Below, piece by piece: positions 1-6,561 of a stretch of DNA of 7,575 nucleotides (the first letter of the stretch is position 1; every line of letters begins with the position of its first letter). The stretch covers positions 1 through 7,575 of the forward strand of contig JAKAPG010000079.1 in NCBI GenBank assembly GCA_021823085.1, given 5' to 3'. The notes beneath the pieces were generated by a model. The model ran no database searches and was not told the DNA's origin. It was given only the letters and a program-made list of their open reading frames with translations. The position numbers were made by a program, and so were the translations under genes. The DNA comes from Thermoplasmata archaeon. Lineage in GTDB: Archaea; Thermoplasmatota; Thermoplasmata; Lutacidiplasmatales; UBA184.

Positions 1-8
1 AGATGGCA

Positions 9-49
9 TTATATAGTAATGCAAACATCCTACTACTGCCAAACGGAGG
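9..49 (+). promoter_or_regulatory. Promoter and ribosome-binding site of the hsp20 gene
   Basis: An AT-rich TATA element (TTATATA, 9-15) stands out in very GC-rich DNA. Counting about 26 bases from its centre puts the transcription start near 39. A perfect GGAGG lies at 45-49, five bases before the ATG at 55. Together they predict a short leader of about 16 nt. I see no clear heat-shock operator, but only a few bases upstream of the TATA box are in the window. Confidence 0.7.
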
Positions 50-54
50 CAACC

Positions 55-510
55 ATGACGACCGAACTAGCTCCCATCGAGAGCGACCTGCTGCCGTGGA
101 CCGATTTCGGCCGAGCGTTCGAGAGCCTGAGCCACGCCTTCTTCGAGCCGTTCGCCCTTCGCGCACCGGAGCGCTCGCTCCGCGCGGCGAGGGCCGACGT
201 CGAAGAGACCCCGACCGCCTACAAGCTCGCTGTCGAGGTGCCCGGCATCCCGAAGGAGAACCTCGCGGTGACCGTCCGCGACCAGGTGGTCGAGATCCGC
301 GGCGAGTTCACGAACGCGTCCGAGACGAAAGAGAGCAACTACGTCCGCCGCGAGCGCAACTACTCGGGCTACTACCGAACCTTCGCCCTTCCCGAGCCGA
401 TCGTCGCCGACAAGGTCGTGGCCAAGGTGGACAACGGCGTGCTGACGCTGGAGCTGCCCAAGCAACAGCCGCAGCCCGAGTCGACCGGGGTCAAGGTTCC
501 GATCCAGTAG
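55..510 (+). CDS. hsp20: Small heat-shock protein, Hsp20/alpha-crystallin family
   Basis: A 151-residue ATP-independent holdase chaperone that binds unfolding proteins in the cytoplasm, normally as a large oligomer. The N-terminal arm (residues 1-45) is rich in Phe and Trp (DLLPWTDFGRAFESLSHAFF), as expected for the substrate-binding arm. The alpha-crystallin domain spans about 46-136, with the family hallmarks VEVPGIPKENL (60-70), YVRRERNYSGYYRTFALP (96-113) and the NGVLTLELPK signature (127-136). The tail ends in a V-P-I triplet (148-150), which matches the I/V-x-I/V motif that docks onto neighbouring subunits. Length is typical. An in-frame ATG at 19 would add 12 residues, but it lies before the predicted transcription start; the ATG at 55 has GGAGG five bases upstream, so I chose that. 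The gene is monocistronic and convergent with the ftsZ-rpl11 operon. Confidence 0.95.
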   Translation: MTTELAPIESDLLPWTDFGRAFESLSHAFFEPFALRAPERSLRAARADVEETPTAYKLAVEVPGIPKENLAVTVRDQVVEIRGEFTNASETKESNYVRRERNYSGYYRTFALPEPIVADKVVAKVDNGVLTLELPKQQPQPESTGVKVPIQ

Positions 511-531
511 AACGGTCTCCAACCCCTTCGA

Positions 532-558
532 CCCGCTCCTCCCTCTCGGAGGGGCGGG
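532..558. terminator. GC-rich hairpin between convergent gene ends (possible terminator)
   Basis: An inverted repeat with an 11-bp stem (532-542 pairing with 548-558) and a CTCTC loop (543-547). The plus-strand transcript has one G-U pair in the stem; the minus-strand transcript would have an A-C mismatch there, so the structure favours the hsp20 transcript. It lies 21 bases past the hsp20 stop and 18 bases past the stop of the convergent operon. No T-run follows on either strand, and T-runs are the main known archaeal termination signal. It could instead be an RNA-stabilising 3' hairpin or a block to converging transcription. Confidence 0.4.
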
Positions 559-576
559 CGGCCCCCCGGGCGACGT

Positions 577-876
577 TCAGCCGAAACCGGGAAGCGACTT
601 CTGATCCTTACCCGTGCCGGGCCGCGCCGGGAGCTTGCGCAGCTCCTTCGGGCAGTCGACCAGGCGGATCAGCGGCGTCGATTGGACGATGTAGGTCGGC
701 AGGCCGGTGTTCGGCTCGTTTCCGGCCCTGAGGATGTTCATGATCTCGAGGCGGACCTCGATGATCGCCCCGTCCTTGAGCTTCAGGCGGAACTTGCCGT
801 CCCCCTCGATCGGCGTGTAATCGACGACCTCGGCGTTCGAGAGATCCGGGGGTGGCCCGCCGGAACTTCCGATCAT
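577..876 (-). CDS. Unrecognised 99-residue protein, last gene of the ftsZ-rpl11 operon
   Basis: I do not recognise the family. The start codon overlaps the rpl11 stop as ATGA (876-873), a classic coupling arrangement, so the gene is very probably real and translated with L11. A longer frame to 963 exists but would lie inside rpl11. The protein has a flexible Gly/Pro N-terminus (SSGGPPPDLS, 4-13). A compact core follows (about 15-82), predicted mainly beta: a strand pair around KFRLKLKDGAIIEVRLEIM (28-46), a loop with NEPNTGLPTY (53-62), and a strand IVQSTPLIRLV (63-73). A basic, disordered-looking tail follows. There is one cysteine (75), no membrane segment and no metal-binding motif. The alternating strand pattern would suit a small barrel (SH3- or Sm-like), but that is only a guess. 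Its position suggests a link to ribosome or transcription function. Confidence 0.8.
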   Translation of the reverse strand: MIGSSGGPPPDLSNAEVVDYTPIEGDGKFRLKLKDGAIIEVRLEIMNILRAGNEPNTGLPTYIVQSTPLIRLVDCPKELRKLPARPGTGKDQKSLPGFG

Positions 877-1346
877 GCGGTTCCCTTCACCGGTGCGCCG
901 AGCCGTTCGGCGAGCACCGCGCGCGGGTCCTTGCCGTCGACGGTCATCCCGAGCGAGACGCACGTCCCGATGACCTGGTTCATCTTCTGTTCGATCGTCC
1001 GGCCGAAGAGATCCTCCCCCTTCGCCTCGGCGATCTTCTTCACCGCGGCGAGGCTCACGTCCCCCACGGTCTCCGTCTTCGCCTTCCCCGAGCCCTTCTC
1101 TTTCCCAGCTTCCTTGAGCAGGAGCGCGGCGACCGGCGGGCGGCCGACGGTCAGCGTGAACTCGCGCGTCTGAGGATTGACCTTGACGACGACGGGGACG
1201 CGCATCCCCTGGAACTGCGCCGTCTGCTGGTTGATCGCGGCCACGACCTGACCCACGTTGACGCCGAGCGGTCCGAGCGCCGGACCGAGCGGGGGTCCTC
1301 CCGATGCCTTCCCGCCCTCGACGAGGACGCTCACTTCATCCGCCAC
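873..1346 (-). CDS. rpl11: Large ribosomal subunit protein L11 (uL11)
   Basis: Protein uL11 (157 residues) binds the GTPase-associated centre of 23S rRNA at the base of the ribosomal stalk and helps the translation factors work. The N-terminal domain carries the hallmark GGKASGGPPLGPALGPLGVN (11-30), which is nearly invariant in the family, followed by the NQQT and GMRVPV segments. A Gly/Lys-rich linker (KEKGSGKAKTETVG) leads into the C-terminal rRNA-binding domain with the IEQKMNQVIGTCVSLGMTVDG stretch split across its helix and loop. Length is typical for archaea. The start is GTG at 1346, inside the end of spt5 (11-nt overlap), with GGGAGG about eight bases upstream inside the spt5 reading frame. 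The genes often found with it in archaea (rpl1, rpl10, rpl12) do not follow. Confidence 0.97.
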   Translation of the reverse strand: MADEVSVLVEGGKASGGPPLGPALGPLGVNVGQVVAAINQQTAQFQGMRVPVVVKVNPQTREFTLTVGRPPVAALLLKEAGKEKGSGKAKTETVGDVSLAAVKKIAEAKGEDLFGRTIEQKMNQVIGTCVSLGMTVDGKDPRAVLAERLGAPVKGTA

Positions 1347-2346
1347 TCTTGCCGCCTCCCTTTTCGAGCATGCGCACGTGATCTCCCCGGACGGTGACGG
1401 GGATCGGAACGACCGCCTCGATCAGCTCGACCGTGATCTCCTCCTTCGCCTGGTCGATCTTCTTGACGCGGGCCTTCTCGCCCTTGAAGGGACCGCTGAT
1501 CAGCTCGACGATGGCGCCTTCGACGAACCCTTCGACCGTGATCTGCGGCACGAGGAGAGGCTCGACCTCCTTGAGCGTCGTCTCGCCGGCGACGAGGCCC
1601 CGGGCCTTGCGGATCCCCTTGAGCATCTCGTGGACCCCTTCGAAGCTCATGCCTTCCGCGAAGACGTAGCCGCGCAGCGCGCTCGGAACGAGCATGGCGA
1701 ACACCACGTCCGGTTTCTCCTCGGCCCGGGCGAGGAGCGTGTCGGCCACCTCGCGCTCGTAGCCGCGAGACGTCTTGATCGCGAGCAGCGACTGGCGAGC
1801 AACGCACGCGAGCGTGAGCTTCGCCGGGGCTCCTCCGGACTCCCCCTTCGCGGAGAGCCGGACCTCGAGCCGGTCCCCGTATCGGACTCCGACCGGAGCG
1901 GTGATCTCGAAGGAGAGCGGGACGCCCCCGTTCGCCGGGATCTCGACCTCGATCGTCTGGCGGCGCGCGAACAGCTCGACGGCCGTCCGCCGGCCGGGCG
2001 GGACCCATCGGACCGGCCACTCGGCCCCCTCGCCGGGGTAGGTCGACGTGTAGCCCACCTCGACCGTGAGCTCGGCGGGTCCGCCCTCGCCCTTCGCGCT
2101 CGATAGCACCGCGCTGAGGGTCGTCACCGTTCCGGCCGTCACGGGACGGACGGTGTCGTCCGCGGCCTTGATCGTGAGCTGCGTCGGAGCGCCCGGGCGG
2201 CCGATCGGGGAGGCGGGAGTTGGTGCTGGCGGCGTTGCGGGCGGGGTCGCCGGGGCCGGCCGGGGGACGGTCACGGCCGCCGGCTCTTCGGGGCCGAGGA
2301 GCCCGATGCCCTCGTCCTCCTCCTCGCGCGGCGGAACTTCGGCCAT
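1336..2346 (-). CDS. spt5: Transcription elongation factor Spt5 (NusG family) with a large N-terminal extension
   Basis: Spt5 binds the RNA polymerase clamp with Spt4 and keeps elongation processive; its KOW domain can contact the ribosome. Residue numbers here count from the GTG at 2352. The C-terminal half is a standard archaeal Spt5: NGN domain about 187-270 (LLAIKTSRGYEREVADTLL; ALRGYVFAE, 225-233) and KOW domain about 274-330 (VELISGPFKGEKARVKKID, 282-300). Archaeal Spt5 is usually about 150 residues; this one is more than twice that. The added part is an acidic start (EEEDEG), a Pro/Ala/Thr linker (about 28-56) and a domain at about 57-185 with alternating strands and a segment VEIPANGGVPLSFEITAPVG (136-155), reminiscent of Ig-like/CARDB-type beta-sandwiches. 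I chose ATG 2346 because GAGG is five bases before it; GTG 2352 would add two residues. The secE-spt5 gap is 22 nt and spt5 overlaps rpl11 by 11 nt. No signal peptide or membrane segment is visible, so it is cytoplasmic. Confidence 0.95.
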   Translation of the reverse strand: MAEVPPREEEDEGIGLLGPEEPAAVTVPRPAPATPPATPPAPTPASPIGRPGAPTQLTIKAADDTVRPVTAGTVTTLSAVLSSAKGEGGPAELTVEVGYTSTYPGEGAEWPVRWVPPGRRTAVELFARRQTIEVEIPANGGVPLSFEITAPVGVRYGDRLEVRLSAKGESGGAPAKLTLACVARQSLLAIKTSRGYEREVADTLLARAEEKPDVVFAMLVPSALRGYVFAEGMSFEGVHEMLKGIRKARGLVAGETTLKEVEPLLVPQITVEGFVEGAIVELISGPFKGEKARVKKIDQAKEEITVELIEAVVPIPVTVRGDHVRMLEKGGGKSGG

Positions 2347-2368
2347 GTTCACCTCGGATCCGCCTGCC

Positions 2369-2614
2369 CTAGAGCCCCGCGAGATAGTTCGCCCAGAGCC
2401 AGGGGCCTACTGCGGTGAAGAAGATGTACATCGCGAACCCCACCAGGCCGATGATCGCCGCCCCGGCGAACGTGATCTGGAGCACGCGGACATACTCCTC
2501 GCGGGTCGGCTTGCGCGCCATCCGAAGGATGCGGCCGTACTTGCCGTGGCCGATCCGCTTGAGACGAGCGTCGAACTCGTCCTGCATCGTGCGTGCGCGG
2601 TCGATGGCTGCCAT
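2369..2614 (-). CDS. secE: Preprotein translocase subunit SecE (Sec61 gamma)
   Basis: SecE clamps the SecY channel in the cytoplasmic membrane and is essential for Sec-dependent export. The product is 81 residues with a basic amphipathic cytoplasmic helix (about 10-32) and the conserved ARKPTREEYVRVLQIT segment (33-48), where archaeal/eukaryotic SecE has its K-P-x-x-x-E motif. One transmembrane helix follows (about 46-68), with a short extracellular end. The single-helix topology and the length are as expected for archaea. It begins 21 nt after the ftsZ stop codon; the ribosome-binding site is weak (AGGA close to ATG), so it may rely on translation from ftsZ. The ftsZ-secE-spt5 order supports the call. 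Confidence 0.95.
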   Translation of the reverse strand: MAAIDRARTMQDEFDARLKRIGHGKYGRILRMARKPTREEYVRVLQITFAGAAIIGLVGFAMYIFFTAVGPWLWANYLAGL

Positions 2615-2635
2615 GGTCCTGCTTCCCTACGGGTT

Positions 2636-3733
2636 CTAACGGACCCGGTCGATCTCTTGGGAGCTCGCACCGGGGTGCGCCCCGAGAATCTGGGGGGATT
2701 TAACCCCGGTGACCACCAGCATCACCCTCATCGTGTGCTGCATCGCAGGATCGATGGCCGCACCCCAGATAATCCGTGCGTCCTTGGCCAAGGACTTCTG
2801 GACGACCTCGGCGACCTTCGCTGCCTCCCCCACCGACATGTCCGGCCCCCCGGTCACGTTCACGAGCGCGCCGGTCGCTCCGGCGATATCGACCTTGAGC
2901 AAGGGGGAGTGGATGGCCTCGTTGATCGCGTCCTCGGCCCGGTTGTCGCTCTCGGATTCGCCGATGCCGATGAGGGCGACGCCGCCGCCGCGCATGATCG
3001 TCCGAAGATCGTTGAAGTCGAGGTTGACGAGCCCGGGCCGGGTGATCAGCTCCGTGATGCCCCGGATCGCCCGCGCGAGCACGGAGTCGGCGACCTTGAA
3101 CGCCGTCTGAACGGGGAGGCGCGGAACGAGTTCGAGGAGCCGGTCGTTCGGGATCGTGATGACGGTGTCGGCGACGCCGCGGAGCTTGTCGAGCCCTTCC
3201 TGGGCGTTCTCGGCGCGGACCGTCCCCTCGGAAGCGAACGGCAGCGTGCAGATCGCGATCGTGAGGGGATCGTTGCCGCTCGACTTCGCGGCCTGGGCGA
3301 CGATCGGCGCGGAACCGGTGCCCGTCCCGCCTCCGAGGCCGCAGGTGATGAACACCATGTCCGAGCCCTTGAGCAGAGCCTTGAGGTCCTCCAGCGCCTC
3401 GAGCGCCGCCTTCTCGCCCACGTCCGGGAGCGCACCGGCCCCGAGGCCCCGGGTCAGCCGACGACCGAGGAGGACCTTGCGGTTGGAATGGATCGTCAAG
3501 AGATGCTGAGCGTCGGTGTTGGCGGCGATCGTCTCGGCCCCGGTAAGGCCGTCCTCGATGAGCCGGTTGATCGTGTTCGACCCGCCGCCCCCGCAGCCTA
3601 CGACCCGGATGTTCACCCTCAGCGTGGCGAGCAGCTGCTCGAGCTCGGCATCGTCGCTCGACGCGCTGGCCGCCGGCCTCTCCGCCTTCTCCTTCGGGAG
3701 GTGGGAAAGGATCTCGCTCGCGAGGGGTCGCAT
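2636..3733 (-). CDS. ftsZ: Cell division GTPase FtsZ, archaeal FtsZ1-like
   Basis: FtsZ (365 residues) is a tubulin homologue that polymerises with GTP into the division ring at midcell. The GTP-binding half shows VVGCGGGGSNTINRL (44-58), NTDAQHL (72-78) and the tubulin signature GGGTGTG (134-140). The catalytic T7 loop NLDFNDLRTIM (237-247) has Asp239 and Asp242, which reach into the GTP of the next subunit. The C-terminal domain (about 250-345) ends in TMRVMLVVTGVKSPQ. The N-terminal extension before the core is about 38 residues and charged; the C-terminal tail is short and ends in EIDRVR. Position next to secE and spt5 is typical of euryarchaeal FtsZ1. ATG 3733 is the first gene start of the operon, with a TATA box 43 bases upstream and GAGG at 3748-3745 (11-base spacing). 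Confidence 0.96.
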   Translation of the reverse strand: MRPLASEILSHLPKEKAERPAASASSDDAELEQLLATLRVNIRVVGCGGGGSNTINRLIEDGLTGAETIAANTDAQHLLTIHSNRKVLLGRRLTRGLGAGALPDVGEKAALEALEDLKALLKGSDMVFITCGLGGGTGTGSAPIVAQAAKSSGNDPLTIAICTLPFASEGTVRAENAQEGLDKLRGVADTVITIPNDRLLELVPRLPVQTAFKVADSVLARAIRGITELITRPGLVNLDFNDLRTIMRGGGVALIGIGESESDNRAEDAINEAIHSPLLKVDIAGATGALVNVTGGPDMSVGEAAKVAEVVQKSLAKDARIIWGAAIDPAMQHTMRVMLVVTGVKSPQILGAHPGASSQEIDRVR

Positions 3734-3772
3734 CGGTTCTCGTTCCTCGGCGGCGCAGGGGACAGGAGCCTC

Positions 3773-3779
3773 TTATAAA
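3773..3779. promoter_or_regulatory. Near-symmetric TATA element between divergent ftsZ and mptE
   Basis: TTATAAA on the plus strand reads TTTATAA on the minus strand and is the only AT-rich spot in the 74-base gap. For ftsZ the geometry is good: start of transcription near 3750 and a leader of about 17 nt carrying GAGG. For mptE the same element would start transcription near 3802, six bases before the GTG at 3808. Whether one element drives both genes cannot be settled from sequence; no second TATA box is visible for mptE. Confidence 0.65.
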
Positions 3780-3807
3780 GCGCTGTCCGATGAGAATCGG
3801 GAGTTCC

Positions 3808-4551
3808 GTGGACTACGCCCGCTGGGCCCCTATCTACGAACGGATCGCGGAGGAATTCGGGTTCGCTCTCGACGCCGAGCGTTCGGCCGCCGACGAACTG
3901 CGCCGGCTCCTCCCTCCCGGGGCCCGCGCCGACCCTCTGGACCGGTTGAGTCGCCGGCTCGAGGGCCGCGACGCGGTGGTGGTCGGGCAGGCGCCGGGGG
4001 CCGGGCCGCCACCGGTGTGGCGACTGCCTGCCTCCGGGGTCCGACCGGTGATCCTCGCTGCGGACGGCGCGACGGTCTCGTGCCTCACGGCGAACCTCGT
4101 CCCCGACGTCATCGTGACGGACCTTGACGGTCCGGTGGAGAGCGAGGTCACCGCGAACCATCGGGGAAGCCTCGTGGTCGTTCACGCGCACTCGGACAAC
4201 CGTCCGGCCGTGCGCACCTGGGTCCCCGAGTTCTCCGGTGAGCTCGCGGGATCATGGGCCGGCCCTCCCGATCCGCAGCTGATCGACGTCGGAGGGTTCA
4301 CGGACGGCGACCGGGCCGCCTATCTCGCCCAGGATCGAGGCGCCCGGCGGATCCTGCTGTGGGGCTTCGACTTCGAGCGGGTGCGGGAGAGCGAGCCCGC
4401 CGTGGTCCGGCGCAAGCTCGCCAAGCTCGCCTGGGCGGCCCGCGCGCTGGATGAGCTCGAGCGCGCGAGCGCCGCGCCGATCTTCGTCTGGCGTCGCGAC
4501 GGAAGCTGGGTCCGCTACGGCGAGGAAAGGTCCGCGAAATCGACGAGGTAG
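3808..4551 (+). CDS. mptE: 6-hydroxymethyl-7,8-dihydropterin pyrophosphokinase MptE (DUF115 family)
   Basis: MptE transfers pyrophosphate from ATP to 6-hydroxymethyl-7,8-dihydropterin in the archaeal route to tetrahydromethanopterin or folate-type C1 carriers; it replaces bacterial FolK, to which it is unrelated. The 247-residue product shows a short N-terminal W-x-x-I-Y segment (6-10), the nucleotide-binding VVVGQAPGAGPP (57-68), AADGATVSCL (84-93), PDVIVTDLDG (99-108), HAHSDN (126-131) and GGFTDGDRA (162-170), all in family order. It ends with a charged stretch. I chose GTG 3808: GGGAG lies four bases upstream, and the N-terminus then begins just before the WxxIY segment. The ATG at 3790 would add six residues but lies ahead of the likely transcription start. 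The last 37 bp overlap the end of the opposing membrane-protein gene. Confidence 0.92.
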   Translation: MDYARWAPIYERIAEEFGFALDAERSAADELRRLLPPGARADPLDRLSRRLEGRDAVVVGQAPGAGPPPVWRLPASGVRPVILAADGATVSCLTANLVPDVIVTDLDGPVESEVTANHRGSLVVVHAHSDNRPAVRTWVPEFSGELAGSWAGPPDPQLIDVGGFTDGDRAAYLAQDRGARRILLWGFDFERVRESEPAVVRRKLAKLAWAARALDELERASAAPIFVWRRDGSWVRYGEERSAKSTR

Positions 4552-6311
4552 ACCTGGTTCGGACCGTTCTCGTAGACCGGCACGAAGGGCATCGCGCGGA
4601 ACCAAGCGATCGCCGCCGCGCTCAGCGGCAGGGCAGCGCCCGATGGGTTGAGGGCGACCCCGGTGTGCATCACCGAATCGACGATCACGTAGTCAATGGG
4701 ATGATGGACGTACGGTGCGGGGGAGCTTTCCAGCTCGGCCCGGGCCGCGGACCAGTTCGAGCCCGTGAAGAGCGCGGGCGTCGAATCCCACGTCGCCTGA
4801 TTGTGATCGAAGCCGAAGACCATCGAGCTCAACCGGTGGTCGCTCGCGATCACGCCCGCGGGAGGAACGTTCATGCCGGTCCACATCCACAGGCCCGAAT
4901 CCGCGACCGTCAGCCCCTCCTGAAAGCCCCCGAAGACCTGCTGGGGGGGGTAGACGATCGCAGCGTTGGCGGCGACGAGGACCAGCACGCCGATCGACGC
5001 GGCCACGAGCGCCCGGCGGCCGGCCCGATCGCCGATGCGGGCGAAGAGCCGCCCGATCCCGATCGCCGCCATCAGGCCGATCGGGATCATCAAATACTCC
5101 ACGAAGCGGGACGCGGGGATCGCTTCGACGATCGACGAGCCTTTCGTGAGGAACGCGGCGGCCAGGACGACCCCGGCCGCGATGCCGAGCGCGATCGTCC
5201 ACGTGACCGAGAGGGGGCCCAGGCGAGAGATCGTCGGGGTGCGCCGGCTCCCCGCGCACAGGATCCCGACGAGGAAGATGGGCGAGAACCACAGGACCGT
5301 CGCGGGCGTCGCGAGCTGGCTCGTTCCCGGGATCGGAACGAAGATGACGGCGGATACACCCGCGACGATGAGGATCGGGAGCAGCAGAAGGTCCCTCGAC
5401 AGCGATCGGTCGGTCGGGAGACCGACCCACCCGCCCCTGCGCGGACGGAATCGACCTCGTCGCAACCCGATGAGCCCGCCGGCGACGACGACCGCGAAGA
5501 GCACGATCGCCTCGAGCGGCGCGAAATTGGCGAGGAACGAGCGGCCCAGCCCGGGGCCGATCACGTCCGAGACGAACGTCGGCGCCCCGTAGAACCAGTA
5601 GGCGAGGGTGACGGTGGCCATGCCGGCGATGAAGGCGAGCTCCCGGGTGGGGTAGCGACGGCTCCACAACCCGGGTCGCCAGAGCTCCAGGATGAGGAGC
5701 GCGCCGAGCGCGCTCAGGAGGAAGAAGAACGTCGAGAGGTGGTGCGTGACGATCAGGCTCCCGGCGGTGACGGAGAGCGGGAGGTACCAGCGAACGTCCC
5801 GTCGACTCTCCACGAACATCCACAAGGCGGCGACGACGAGGAAATCGCCCAGGGCGAGAGGCGCGGGATGGGCGATCGAGAAGACCCGCGGCATGAAGAC
5901 CGACGCGAACGCGGCGCCGAGCAACGCCACGCCGTCGTGCGGGAACAGGCGGCGGAACAGAAGGAACATCGGCAGAAACGACAGCGCCGCCACGACGGGA
6001 ATGATGATCGTGAGGCCGCTGAACGTGCTGAGTCCCATTCCCTCGATGCCGGCCCCCGCGAGCAGGAAGATCCCGGGGAAATCCGGGTACGCCGCGCCCC
6101 AGCCCGTGTACGCGGCGCCCGTCGGGATGTGGCCGGAAAGGACAAGGGAGCTCGTGAGCCGATAGTACTCGCCCGAGTCCGATCCGAACAACGAGAACGA
6201 GAGATACGGTTGGAGGGCGAGAAAGACGACCAGAAGGCCGAGCGCTCCGAGCCAGAGCAGTGTCTCCGGTCGCAGGTCGCTGGGGGCGTCGGGAGTACGG
6301 TCCATCCCCAC
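4515..6311 (-). CDS. Polytopic membrane protein, candidate GT-C-fold glycosyltransferase
   Basis: About 598 residues with roughly 12-14 predicted transmembrane helices (residues about 15-450, counted from ATG 6305), then a soluble tail of about 145 residues. After the first helix comes a loop with SDSGEYYRL (42-50) and GWGAAYPDFPG. An acidic D-x-x-E/Y-Y site in the first outer loop is where GT-C enzymes (dolichyl-phosphate-sugar-using transferases, PMT/AglB-like) hold their catalytic acid. A later segment, TKGSSIVEAIPASRFVEYL, precedes the last helices. The tail (VIASDHRLSSMVFG, YVIVDSVM) looks like an alpha/beta domain on the outer face. I see no WWDYG motif, so it is not AglB. Likely role: a membrane step in surface glycan or protein glycosylation; the exact reaction is unknown. 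GTG 6311 has GGAGGT eight bases upstream; ATG 6305 is two codons later and sits 14 bases from it. A lipid- or polymer-related membrane protein without transferase activity is possible. Confidence 0.85.
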   Translation of the reverse strand: MGMDRTPDAPSDLRPETLLWLGALGLLVVFLALQPYLSFSLFGSDSGEYYRLTSSLVLSGHIPTGAAYTGWGAAYPDFPGIFLLAGAGIEGMGLSTFSGLTIIIPVVAALSFLPMFLLFRRLFPHDGVALLGAAFASVFMPRVFSIAHPAPLALGDFLVVAALWMFVESRRDVRWYLPLSVTAGSLIVTHHLSTFFFLLSALGALLILELWRPGLWSRRYPTRELAFIAGMATVTLAYWFYGAPTFVSDVIGPGLGRSFLANFAPLEAIVLFAVVVAGGLIGLRRGRFRPRRGGWVGLPTDRSLSRDLLLLPILIVAGVSAVIFVPIPGTSQLATPATVLWFSPIFLVGILCAGSRRTPTISRLGPLSVTWTIALGIAAGVVLAAAFLTKGSSIVEAIPASRFVEYLMIPIGLMAAIGIGRLFARIGDRAGRRALVAASIGVLVLVAANAAIVYPPQQVFGGFQEGLTVADSGLWMWTGMNVPPAGVIASDHRLSSMVFGFDHNQATWDSTPALFTGSNWSAARAELESSPAPYVHHPIDYVIVDSVMHTGVALNPSGAALPLSAAAIAWFRAMPFVPVYENGPNQVYLVDFADLSSP

Positions 6312-6520
6312 CGTGCGAAACCTCCGTCTCCGATGCCGAGTCCGTTCGGTCCCGTGAGACCCGGACGCCCCGAGAACAGACCTCCGCCCATAGCTTTGTT
6401 CTCCGTACGGCCGGAGGCTCTGGGAAGGGCCCTCTCGAGGGATCCGGGATTGGGGCGGCGTGCGGCGGCCCACCGGCCGATCCGTAGACGGGGGACGTGA
6501 CGCGCGAAACTCGGTATGCG
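6312..6520. other. Intergenic region upstream of the membrane-protein gene
   Basis: A GC-rich gap of about 210 bases between the minus-strand membrane protein and the promoter of the 127-residue protein. It contains the GGAGGT ribosome-binding site of the membrane protein (6325-6320) and a second GGAGGT-like site further upstream (near 6385) with no start codon at useful distance. A small CCCT-CTCG-AGGG hairpin lies around 6430-6441. The only minus-strand AT-rich patch is AAAGCTAT (around 6391-6402), a poor TATA candidate. The minus-strand frame stays open through this region, but its Arg/Ser/Pro-rich translation looks non-coding. No tRNA or known RNA is recognisable. Confidence 0.5.
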
Positions 6521-6554
6521 TATATAGGAGGGGTTGGTGCGGTCGGCTCCGAGG
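6521..6554 (+). promoter_or_regulatory. Promoter and ribosome-binding site of the basic-tailed protein gene
   Basis: TATATA at 6521-6526 is followed, about 26 bases from its centre, by a predicted transcription start near 6550. GAGG at 6551-6554 lies seven bases before the ATG at 6562. The predicted leader is about 12 nt. TATATA is symmetric and could in principle also fire leftward, but it is over 200 bases from the start of the membrane-protein gene on that side. Confidence 0.65.
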
Positions 6555-6561
6555 ACAACCG

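Noticed and set aside
2066..3778. 570-codon plus-strand open frame opposite ftsZ, secE and spt5
   Set aside because: It is antisense to three well-supported genes and its Asp/Arg/Gly-rich translation shows no domain.
5753..6391. Minus-strand frame beginning with a Gly-rich stretch at ATG 6391, as a possible leader or second gene
   Set aside because: It has no ribosome-binding site before the ATG, and it continues out of frame inside the membrane-protein gene with a low-complexity Ser/Arg-rich translation.
4665..6500. 611-codon plus-strand open frame opposite the membrane protein
   Set aside because: The translation is nearly all Arg, Asp, Glu and Gln, the typical mirror image of a hydrophobic GC-rich membrane gene.
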